Shown here: positions 50,962 to 62,920 of the stretch, one piece after another
How the letters are laid out: every line of letters begins with the position of its first letter
How positions within the stretch are numbered: position 1 is the stretch's first letter
Assembly (NCBI GenBank): GCA_022575985.1
Contig: JAKSXM010000137.1
Location: 17,688,001-17,752,000 of the forward strand
DNA from: Anagrus nilaparvatae
Taxonomy: Eukaryota > Arthropoda > Insecta > Hymenoptera > Mymaridae
Length of the DNA stretch: 64,000 bases
Direction: 5' to 3'
Notes under the pieces: generated by a model
Told to the model about the DNA's origin: nothing
Databases searched by the model: none
The model's input: only the letters and a program-made list of their open reading frames with translations
Program-made: the position numbers and the translations under genes

Positions 50962-53731
50962 AAACTTGTTTTATAAAAATTTTAACCTATTCAAATGGTT
51001 TCATGCAAGTGGATCCAACGTTTATAAAAATACAATAATTTTGATACCTACTTAAATTTTTTATATTATGTTTTTTTATTTCTCAGGCCTTTTGGACTGT
51101 ATTTATTTAAGTTTTTCTCTATTTTATATATTTTTTTATTATAAGCAAACTTGGTTTATAAGAATTTTAACCATTCAAATGGTTTCATGAAAGTGGATCC
51201 ACCTTTTCTAAATATACAATAATTTTAATACTTATTTAATTTATTTATATCTTGTTTTTTAATTAAGCTGGCCTCAAGGGCCATATTTGTTTAAGTTTTT
51301 CTCTACGTAGAATATTCTCTCATTATTTGTAAACTGGGTTTATAAAAATTTTAACCAATTCAAATGGTTTCATGCAAGTAGCTCCAACGTTTATAAAAAT
51401 ACAATAATTTAGATACCTAATTAAATTTTTTATATTTTGTTTTTTTATTTCTCAGGTCTTTTGGACTGTATTTGTTTAGGTTTTTCTCTATTTTACATAT
51501 TTTTTCATTATAAGTAAACTTGTTTTATAAAAATTTTAACCTATTTAAATGGTTTCATGCAAGTGGATCCAACGTTTATAAAAATACAATAATTTTGATA
51601 CCTATTTAAATTTTTTATATTATGTTTTTTTATTCCTCAGGCCTTTTGGACTGTATTTGTTTAAGTTTTTCTCTATTTTATATATTTATTTATTATAAGT
51701 AAACTTGGTTTATAAGAATTTTAACCAATTCAAATGGTTTCATGAAAGTGGATCCACCTTTTCTAAATATACAATAATTTTAATACTTATTTAATTTATT
51801 TATATCTTGTTTTTTAATTACACTGGCCTGGTGGGCCGTATTTGTTTTAGTTTTCCTCTACGTAGAATATTCTCTTATTATTAGTAAACTTGGTTTATAA
51901 AAATTTTAACCAATTCAAATGGTTTCAAGCAAGTAGATCCAAAGATTCTAAAAATACAATATTTTTGATACCTATTTAAATTTTTATATCTTTTTTTTTT
52001 ATTTCTCAGGCCTTTTGGAATGTATTTGTTAAGGTTTTTCTCTATTTTACATATTTTTTCATTATAAGTAAACTTGTTTTATAAAAATTTTAACCTATTC
52101 AAATGGTTTCATGCAAGTAGATCCAACGTTTATAAAAATACAATAATTTAGATACCTAATTAAATTTTTTATATCTTGTTTTTTTATTTCTCAGGTCTTT
52201 TGGACTGTATTTGTTAAGGTTTTTCTCTATTTTACATATTTTTTCATTATAAGTAAACTTGGTTTATAAAAATTTTAACCAATTCAAATGGTTTCATGCA
52301 AGTAGATCCAAAGATTCTAAAAATACAATATTTTTGATACCTATTTAAATTTTTATATCTTGTTTTTTTATTTCTCAGGCCTTTTGGACTGTATTTGTTA
52401 AGGTTTTTCTCTATTTTACATATTTTTTCATTATAAGTAAACTTGTTTTATAAAAATTTTAACCTCTTCAAATGGTTTCATGAAAGTGGATCCACCTTTT
52501 CTAAATATACAATAATTTTAATACTTTTTTAATTTATTTATACCTTGTTTTTTAATTACGCTGGCCTGAAGGGCCGTATTTGTTTAAGTTTTTCTCTACG
52601 TAGAATATTCTCTTATTATTAGTAAACTTGGTTTATAAAAATTTTAACCAATTCAAATGGTTTCAAGCAAGTAGATCCAAAGATTCTAAAAATACAATAT
52701 TTTTGATACCTATTTAAATTTTTATATCTTTTTTTTTTATTTCTCAGGCCTTTTGGAATGTATTTGTTAAGGTTTTTCTCTATTTTACATATTTTTTCAT
52801 TATAAGTAAACTTGTTTTATAAAAATTTTAACCTATTCAAATAGTTTCATGAAAGTGGATCCACCTTTTCTAAATATACAATAATTTTAATACTAATTTA
52901 ATTTATTTATATTTTTTTTTTTAATTACGCTGGCCTGAAGGGCCGTATTTGTTTTAGTTTTTCTCTACGTAGAATATTCTCTTATTATTAGTAAACGTGG
53001 TTTATAAAAATTTTAACCAATTCAAATGGTTTCAAGCAAGTAGATCCAAAGATTCTAAAAATACAATATTTTTGATACCTATTTAAATTTTTATATCTTG
53101 TTTTTTTATTTCTCAGGCCTTTTGGACTGTATTTGTTAAGGTTTTTCTCTATTTTACATATTTTTTTATTATAAGTAAACTTGGTTTATAAGAATTTTAA
53201 CCTATTCAAATGGTTTCATGAAAGTGGATCCACTTTTTCTAAATATACAATAATTTTAATACTTTTTTAATTTATTTATACCTTGTTTTTTAATTACGCT
53301 GGCCTGAAGGGCCGTATTTGTTTTAGTTTTTCTCTACGTAGAATATTCTCTTATTATTAGTAAACTTGGTTTATAAAAATTTTAACCAATTCAAATGGTT
53401 TCATGCAAGTAGATCCAAAGATTCTAAAAATACAATATTTTTGATACCTAATTAAATTATTTATATCTTGTTTTTTTATTTCTCAGGCCTTTTGGACTGT
53501 ATTTGTTTAGGTTTTTCTCTATTTTACATATTTTTTCATTATAAGTAAACTTGTTTTATAAAAATTTTAACCTATTGAAATGGTTTCATGCAAGTGGATC
53601 CAACGTTTATAAAAATACAATAATTTTGATACCTATTCAAATTTTTTATATTATGTTTTTTTATTCCTCAGGCCTTTTGGACTGTATTTGTTTAGGTTTT
53701 TCTCTATTTTACATATTTTTTCATTATAAGT
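50962..53731 (+). repeat. 2,770-bp tandem segmental duplication, copy 1 (15 monomers)
   Basis: Marks returning at +2,770 are CCTACTTAAATT (51049), GTAGCTCC (51379), TATATTTATTTATT near 51680, AACCTCTTC (52463), ATATTTTTTTTTTTTAATT near 52910 and AAACGTGG near 52993. The copy ends in a chimeric A monomer (53547-53731) whose tail is C-type and matches the monomer preceding 50962, exactly as expected for an unequal crossover at that point. No gene is present. Confidence 0.94.
53547..53731 (+). repeat. Chimeric A/C monomer at the 2,770-bp duplication junction
   Basis: It has the head and centre of A (CTATTGAAATGG, GTGGATCCAACG, TATTATG, ATTCCTCAGG). The end TTTAGG..TTTTACATATTTTTTCATT is C-type, identical to the end of the C monomer at 50778-50961. 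Its unrecombined partner is A at 56317-56501. Confidence 0.9.
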
Positions 53732-56501
53732 AAACTTGTTTTATAAAAATTTTAACCTATTCAAATGGTTTCATGCAAGTGGATCCAACGTTTATAAAAA
53801 TACAATAATTTTGATACCTACTTAAATTTTTTATATTATGTTTTTTTATTTCTCAGGCCTTTTGGACTGTATTTATTTAAGTTTTTCTCTATTTTATATA
53901 TTTTTTTATTATAAGCAAACTTGGTTTATAAGAATTTTAACCATTCAAATGGTTTCATGAAAGTGGATCCACCTTTTCTAAATATACAATAATTTTAATA
54001 CTTATTTAATTTATTTATATCTTGTTTTTTAATTAAGCTGGCCTCAAGGGCCATATTTGTTTAAGTTTTTCTCTACGTAGAATATTCTCTCATTATTTGT
54101 AAACTGGGTTTATAAAAATTTTAACCAATTCAAATGGTTTCATGCAAGTAGCTCCAACGTTTATAAAAATACAATAATTTAGATACCTAATTAAATTTTT
54201 TATATTTTGTTTTTTTATTTCTCAGGTCTTTTGGACTGTATTTGTTTAGGTTTTTCTCTATTTTACATATTTTTTCATTATAAGTAAACTTGTTTTATAA
54301 AAATTTTAACCTATTTAAATGGTTTCATGCAAGTGGATCCAACGTTTATAAAAATACAATAATTTTGATACCTATTTAAATTTTTTATATTATGTTTTTT
54401 TATTCCTCAGGCCTTTTGGACTGTATTTGTTTAAGTTTTTCTCTATTTTATATATTTATTTATTATAAGTAAACTTGGTTTATAAGAATTTTAACCAATT
54501 CAAATGGTTTCATGAAAGTGGATCCACCTTTTCTAAATATACAATAATTTTAATACTTATTTAATTTATTTATATCTTGTTTTTTAATTACACTGGCCTG
54601 GTGGGCCGTATTTGTTTTAGTTTTCCTCTACGTAGAATATTCTCTTATTATTAGTAAACTTGGTTTATAAAAATTTTAACCAATTCAAATGGTTTCAAGC
54701 AAGTAGATCCAAAGATTCTAAAAATACAATATTTTTGATACCTATTTAAATTTTTATATCTTTTTTTTTTATTTCTCAGGCCTTTTGGAATGTATTTGTT
54801 AAGGTTTTTCTCTATTTTACATATTTTTTCATTATAAGTAAACTTGTTTTATAAAAATTTTAACCTATTCAAATGGTTTCATGCAAGTAGATCCAACGTT
54901 TATAAAAATACAATAATTTAGATACCTAATTAAATTTTTTATATCTTGTTTTTTTATTTCTCAGGTCTTTTGGACTGTATTTGTTAAGGTTTTTCTCTAT
55001 TTTACATATTTTTTCATTATAAGTAAACTTGGTTTATAAAAATTTTAACCAATTCAAATGGTTTCATGCAAGTAGATCCAAAGATTCTAAAAATACAATA
55101 TTTTTGATACCTATTTAAATTTTTATATCTTGTTTTTTTATTTCTCAGGCCTTTTGGACTGTATTTGTTAAGGTTTTTCTCTATTTTACATATTTTTTCA
55201 TTATAAGTAAACTTGTTTTATAAAAATTTTAACCTCTTCAAATGGTTTCATGAAAGTGGATCCACCTTTTCTAAATATACAATAATTTTAATACTTTTTT
55301 AATTTATTTATACCTTGTTTTTTAATTACGCTGGCCTGAAGGGCCGTATTTGTTTAAGTTTTTCTCTACGTAGAATATTCTCTTATTATTAGTAAACTTG
55401 GTTTATAAAAATTTTAACCAATTCAAATGGTTTCAAGCAAGTAGATCCAAAGATTCTAAAAATACAATATTTTTGATACCTATTTAAATTTTTATATCTT
55501 TTTTTTTTATTTCTCAGGCCTTTTGGAATGTATTTGTTAAGGTTTTTCTCTATTTTACATATTTTTTCATTATAAGTAAACTTGTTTTATAAAAATTTTA
55601 ACCTATTCAAATAGTTTCATGAAAGTGGATCCACCTTTTCTAAATATACAATAATTTTAATACTAATTTAATTTATTTATATTTTTTTTTTTAATTACGC
55701 TGGCCTGAAGGGCCGTATTTGTTTTAGTTTTTCTCTACGTAGAATATTCTCTTATTATTAGTAAACGTGGTTTATAAAAATTTTAACCAATTCAAATGGT
55801 TTCAAGCAAGTAGATCCAAAGATTCTAAAAATACAATATTTTTGATACCTATTTAAATTTTTATATCTTGTTTTTTTATTTCTCAGGCCTTTTGGACTGT
55901 ATTTGTTAAGGTTTTTCTCTATTTTACATATTTTTTTATTATAAGTAAACTTGGTTTATAAGAATTTTAACCTATTCAAATGGTTTCATGAAAGTGGATC
56001 CACTTTTTCTAAATATACAATAATTTTAATACTTTTTTAATTTATTTATACCTTGTTTTTTAATTACGCTGGCCTGAAGGGCCGTATTTGTTTTAGTTTT
56101 TCTCTACGTAGAATATTCTCTTATTATTAGTAAACTTGGTTTATAAAAATTTTAACCAATTCAAATGGTTTCATGCAAGTAGATCCAAAGATTCTAAAAA
56201 TACAATATTTTTGATACCTAATTAAATTATTTATATCTTGTTTTTTTATTTCTCAGGCCTTTTGGACTGTATTTGTTTAGGTTTTTCTCTATTTTACATA
56301 TTTTTTCATTATAAGTAAACTTGTTTTATAAAAATTTTAACCTATTGAAATGGTTTCATGCAAGTGGATCCAACGTTTATAAAAATACAATAATTTTGAT
56401 ACCTATTCAAATTTTTTATATTATGTTTTTTTATTCCTCAGGCCTTTTGGACTGTATTTGTTTAAGTTTTACTCTATTTTATATATTTTTTTATTATAAG
56501 T
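53732..56501 (+). repeat. 2,770-bp tandem segmental duplication, copy 2 (15 monomers)
   Basis: It repeats copy 1 with no difference that I noticed until its last monomer. There A (56317-56501) keeps a normal A tail (TTTAAGTTTTACTC) instead of the chimeric C-type tail at the end of copy 1. No gene is present. Confidence 0.94.
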
Positions 56502-59500
56502 AAACTTGGTTTATAAGAATTTTAACCTATTCAAATGGTTTCATGAAAGTGGATCCACTTTTTCTAAATATACAATAATTTTAATACTTTTTTAATTTAT
56601 TTATACCTTGTTTTTTAATTACGCTGGCCTGAAGGGCCGTATTTGTTTTAGTTTTCCTCTACGTAGAATATTCTCTTATTATTAGTAAACTTGGTTTATA
56701 AAAATTTTAACCAATTCAAATGGTTTCAAGCAAGTAGATCCAAAGATTCTAAAAATTCAATATTTTTGATACCTATTTATATTTTTATATCTTGTTTTTT
56801 TATTTCTCAGGCCTTTTGGAATGTATTTGTTAAGGTTTTTCTCTATTTTACATATTTTTTCATTATAAGTAAACTTGTTTTATAAAAATTTTAACCTATT
56901 CAAATGGTTTCATGAAAGTGGATCCACCTTTTCTAAATATACAATAATTTTAATACTTATTTAATTTATTTATATCTTGTTTTTTAATTACGCTGGCCTG
57001 AAGGGCCGTATTTGTTTTAGTTTTTCTCTGCGTAGAATATTCTCTTATTATTAGTAAACTTGGTTTATAAAAATTTTAACCAATTCAAATGGTTTCATGC
57101 AAGTAGATCCAAAGATTCTAAAAATACAATATTTTTGATACCTATTTAAATTTTTATATCTTGTTTTTTTATTTCTCAGGCCTTTTGGACTGTATTTGTT
57201 AAGGTTTTTCTCTATTTTACATATTTTTTCATTATAAGTAAACTTGTTTTATAAAAATTTTAACCTATTCAAATGGTTTCATGAAAGTGGATCCACCTTT
57301 TCTAAATATACAATAATTTTAATACTTTTTTAATTTATTTATACCTTGTTTTTTAATTACGCTGGCCTGAAGGGCCGTATTTGTTTAAGTTTTTCTCTAC
57401 GTAGAATATTCTCTTATTATTAGTAAACTTGGTTTATAAAAATTTTAACCAATTCAAATGGTTTCAAGCAAGTAGATCCAAAGATTCTAAAAATACAATA
57501 TTTTTGATACCTATTAAAATTTTTATATCTTGTTTTTTTATTTCTCAGGCCTTTTGGAATGTATTTGTTAAGGTTTTTCTCTATTTTACATATTTTTTCA
57601 TTATAAGTAAACTTGTTTTATAAAAATTTTAACCTATTCAAATGGTTTCATGAAAGTGGATCCACCTTTTCTAAATATACAATAATTTTAATACTTTTTT
57701 AATTTATTTATACCTTGTTTTTTAATTACGCTAGCCTGAAGGGCCGTATTTGTTTAAGTTTTTCTCTACGTAGAATATTCTCTTATTATTAGTAAACTTG
57801 GTTTATAAAAATTTTAACCAATTCAAATGGTTTCATGCAAGTAGATCCAAAGATTCTAAAAATACAATATTTTTGATACCTAATTAAATTATTTATATCT
57901 TGTTTTTTTATTTCTCAGGCCTTTTGGACTGTATTTGTTTAGGTTTTTCTCTATTTTACATATTTTTTCATTATAAGTAAACTTGTTTTATAAAAATTTT
58001 AACCTATTTAAATGGTTTCATGCAAGTGGATCCTACGTTTATAACAATACAATAATTTTGATACCTATTTAAATTTTTTATATTATGTTTTTTTATTCCT
58101 CAGGCCTTTTGGACTGTATTTGTTTAAGTTTTTCTCTATTTTATATATTTTTTTATTATAAGTAAACTTGGTTTATAAGAATTTTAACCAATTCAAATGG
58201 TTTCATGAAAGTGGATCCACCTTTTCTAAATATACAATAATTTTAATACTTATTTAATTTATTTATATCTTGTTTTTTAATTACACTGCCCTGGTGGGCC
58301 GTATTTGTTTAAGTTTTTCTCTACGTAGAATATTCTCTTATTATTAGTAAACTTGGTTTATAAAAATTTTAACCAATTCAAATGGTTTCAAGCAAGTAGA
58401 TCCAAAGATTCTAAAAATACAATATTTTTGATACCTATTTAAATTTTTATATCTTGTTTTTTTATTTCTCAGGCCTTTTGGACTGTATTTGTTTAGGTTT
58501 TTCTCTATTTTACATATTTTTTCATTATAAGTAAACTTGTTTTATAAAAATTTTAACCTATTGAAATGGTTTCATGCAAGTGGATCCAACGTTTATAAAA
58601 ATACAATAATTTTGATACCTATTCAAATTTTTTCTATTATGTTTTTTTATTCCTCAGGCCTTTTGGACTGTATTTGTTTAAGTTTTTCTCTATTTTATAT
58701 ATTTTTTTATTATAAGTAAACTTGGTTTATAAGAATTTTAACCTATTCAAATGGTTTCATGAAAGTGGATCCACTTTTTCTAAATATACAATAATTTTAA
58801 TACTTTTTTAATTTATTTATACCTTGTTTTTTAATTACGCTGGCCTGAAGGGCCGTATTTGTTTAAGTTTTTCTCTACGTAGAATATTCTCTCATTATTA
58901 GTAAAATTAGTTTATGAAAATTTTAACCAATTCAAATGAATTCATAAAAGTGGATCCAAAGATTCTAAAAATACAATATTTTTGATACCTAATTAAATTT
59001 TTTATATCTTGTTTTTTTATTTCTCAGGCCTTTTGGACTATATTTGTTTGGGTTTTTCTCTATTTTACATATTTTTTCATTATAAGTAAACTTGTTTTAT
59101 AAAAATTTTAACCTATTTAAATGGTTTCATGCAAGTGGATCCAACGTTTATAAAAATACAATAATTTTGATACCTATTTAAATTTTTTATATTATGTTTT
59201 TTTATTCCTCAGGCCTTTTGGACTGTATTTGTTTAAGTTTTACTCTATTTTATATATTTTTTTATTATAAGTAAACTTGGTTTATAAGAATTTTAACCAT
59301 TTTAATGGTTTCATGAAAGTGGATCCACCTTTTCTAAATATACAATAATTTTAATACTTATTTAATTTATTTATATCTGTTTTTTAATTACGCTGGCCTG
59401 AAGGGCCGTATTTGTTTTAGTTTTTCTCTACGTAGAATATTCTCTTATTATTAGTAAACTTGGTTTATAAAAATTTTAACCAATTCAAATGGTTTCAAGC

Positions 59501-59639
59501 AAGTAGATCCAAAGATTCTAAAAATACAAAATTTTTGATACCTATTTAAATTTTTATATCTTGTTTTTTTATTTCTCAGGCCTTTTGGACTGTATTTGTT
59601 TAGGTTTTTCTCTATTTTACATATTTTTTCATTATAAGT
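55209..59639 (+). repeat. 4,431-bp tandem segmental duplication, copy 1 (24 monomers)
   Basis: It begins at the B with AACCTCTTC and overlaps the second 2,770-bp copy. It includes A copies at 56317 and 58533, C copies at 56687 and 57425, and the CTAGCC B near 57733. It then carries the GGATCCTACG A, ACTGCCC B, TCTCATTATTAGTAAAATTAG B (its last bases already belong to the next monomer) and ATGAATTCAT monomer (58903-59087). The last monomers (CCATTTTAATGG, CAAAATTTTTG) resemble 49860-50220. No gene is present. Confidence 0.9.
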
Positions 59640-62600
59640 AAACTTGTTTTATAAAAATTTTAACCTCTTCAAATGGTTTCATGAAAGTGGATCCACCTTT
59701 TCTAAATATACAATAATTTTAATACTTTTTTAATTTATTTATACCTTGTTTTTTAATTACGCTGGCCTGAAGGGCCGTATTTGTTTAAGTTTTTCTCTAC
59801 GTAGAATATTCTCTTATTATTAGTAAACTTGGTTTATAAAAATTTTAACCAATTCAAATGGTTTCAAGCAAGTAGATCCAAAGATTCTAAAAATACAATA
59901 TTTTTGATACCTATTTAAATTTTTATATCTTTTTTTTTTATTTCTCAGGCCTTTTGGAATGTATTTGTTAAGGTTTTTCTCTATTTTACATATTTTTTCA
60001 TTATAAGTAAACTTGTTTTATAAAAATTTTAACCTATTCAAATAGTTTCATGAAAGTGGATCCACCTTTTCTAAATATACAATAATTTTAATACTAATTT
60101 AATTTATTTATATTTTTTTTTTTAATTACGCTGGCCTGAAGGGCCGTATTTGTTTTAGTTTTTCTCTACGTAGAATATTCTCTTATTATTAGTAAACGTG
60201 GTTTATAAAAATTTTAACCAATTCAAATGGTTTCAAGCAAGTAGATCCAAAGATTCTAAAAATACAATATTTTTGATACCTATTTAAATTTTTATATCTT
60301 GTTTTTTTATTTCTCAGGCCTTTTGGACTGTATTTGTTAAGGTTTTTCTCTATTTTACATATTTTTTTATTATAAGTAAACTTGGTTTATAAGAATTTTA
60401 ACCTATTCAAATGGTTTCATGAAAGTGGATCCACTTTTTCTAAATATACAATAATTTTAATACTTTTTTAATTTATTTATACCTTGTTTTTTAATTACGC
60501 TGGCCTGAAGGGCCGTATTTGTTTTAGTTTTTCTCTACGTAGAATATTCTCTTATTATTAGTAAACTTGGTTTATAAAAATTTTAACCAATTCAAATGGT
60601 TTCATGCAAGTAGATCCAAAGATTCTAAAAATACAATATTTTTGATACCTAATTAAATTATTTATATCTTGTTTTTTTATTTCTCAGGCCTTTTGGACTG
60701 TATTTGTTTAGGTTTTTCTCTATTTTACATATTTTTTCATTATAAGTAAACTTGTTTTATAAAAATTTTAACCTATTGAAATGGTTTCATGCAAGTGGAT
60801 CCAACGTTTATAAAAATACAATAATTTTGATACCTATTCAAATTTTTTATATTATGTTTTTTTATTCCTCAGGCCTTTTGGACTGTATTTGTTTAAGTTT
60901 TACTCTATTTTATATATTTTTTTATTATAAGTAAACTTGGTTTATAAGAATTTTAACCTATTCAAATGGTTTCATGAAAGTGGATCCACTTTTTCTAAAT
61001 ATACAATAATTTTAATACTTTTTTAATTTATTTATACCTTGTTTTTTAATTACGCTGGCCTGAAGGGCCGTATTTGTTTTAGTTTTCCTCTACGTAGAAT
61101 ATTCTCTTATTATTAGTAAACTTGGTTTATAAAAATTTTAACCAATTCAAATGGTTTCAAGCAAGTAGATCCAAAGATTCTAAAAATTCAATATTTTTGA
61201 TACCTATTTATATTTTTATATCTTGTTTTTTTATTTCTCAGGCCTTTTGGAATGTATTTGTTAAGGTTTTTCTCTATTTTACATATTTTTTCATTATAAG
61301 TAAACTTGTTTTATAAAAATTTTAACCTATTCAAATGGTTTCATGAAAGTGGATCCACCTTTTCTAAATATACAATAATTTTAATACTTATTTAATTTAT
61401 TTATATCTTGTTTTTTAATTACGCTGGCCTGAAGGGCCGTATTTGTTTTAGTTTTTCTCTGCGTAGAATATTCTCTTATTATTAGTAAACTTGGTTTATA
61501 AAAATTTTAACCAATTCAAATGGTTTCATGCAAGTAGATCCAAAGATTCTAAAAATACAATATTTTTGATACCTATTTAAATTTTTATATCTTGTTTTTT
61601 TATTTCTCAGGCCTTTTGGACTGTATTTGTTAAGGTTTTTCTCTATTTTACATATTTTTTCATTATAAGTAAACTTGTTTTATAAAAATTTTAACCTATT
61701 CAAATGGTTTCATGAAAGTGGATCCACCTTTTCTAAATATACAATAATTTTAATACTTTTTTAATTTATTTATACCTTGTTTTTTAATTACGCTGGCCTG
61801 AAGGGCCGTATTTGTTTAAGTTTTTCTCTACGTAGAATATTCTCTTATTATTAGTAAACTTGGTTTATAAAAATTTTAACCAATTCAAATGGTTTCAAGC
61901 AAGTAGATCCAAAGATTCTAAAAATACAATATTTTTGATACCTATTAAAATTTTTATATCTTGTTTTTTTATTTCTCAGGCCTTTTGGAATGTATTTGTT
62001 AAGGTTTTTCTCTATTTTACATATTTTTTCATTATAAGTAAACTTGTTTTATAAAAATTTTAACCTATTCAAATGGTTTCATGAAAGTGGATCCACCTTT
62101 TCTAAATATACAATAATTTTAATACTTTTTTAATTTATTTATACCTTGTTTTTTAATTACGCTAGCCTGAAGGGCCGTATTTGTTTAAGTTTTTCTCTAC
62201 GTAGAATATTCTCTTATTATTAGTAAACTTGGTTTATAAAAATTTTAACCAATTCAAATGGTTTCATGCAAGTAGATCCAAAGATTCTAAAAATACAATA
62301 TTTTTGATACCTAATTAAATTATTTATATCTTGTTTTTTTATTTCTCAGGCCTTTTGGACTGTATTTGTTTAGGTTTTTCTCTATTTTACATATTTTTTC
62401 ATTATAAGTAAACTTGTTTTATAAAAATTTTAACCTATTTAAATGGTTTCATGCAAGTGGATCCTACGTTTATAACAATACAATAATTTTGATACCTATT
62501 TAAATTTTTTATATTATGTTTTTTTATTCCTCAGGCCTTTTGGACTGTATTTGTTTAAGTTTTTCTCTATTTTATATATTTTTTTATTATAAGTAAACTT

Positions 62601-62920
62601 GGTTTATAAGAATTTTAACCAATTCAAATGGTTTCATGAAAGTGGATCCACCTTTTCTAAATATACAATAATTTTAATACTTATTTAATTTATTTATATC
62701 TTGTTTTTTAATTACACTGCCCTGGTGGGCCGTATTTGTTTAAGTTTTTCTCTACGTAGAATATTCTCTTATTATTAGTAAACTTGGTTTATAAAAATTT
62801 TAACCAATTCAAATGGTTTCAAGCAAGTAGATCCAAAGATTCTAAAAATACAATATTTTTGATACCTATTTAAATTTTTATATCTTGTTTTTTTATTTCT
62901 CAGGCCTTTTGGACTGTATT
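59640..62920 (+). repeat. 4,431-bp tandem segmental duplication, partial copy 2
   Basis: It matches copy 1 at +4,431 (AACCTCTTC 59664, the long T-run at 60112, AAACGTGG near 60195, TCTGCGTAGA near 61459, CTAGCC near 62164, GGATCCTACG near 62460). At about 62920 the C tail switches from TTTAGG to TTAAGG and the following monomers no longer match. No gene is present. Confidence 0.9.
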
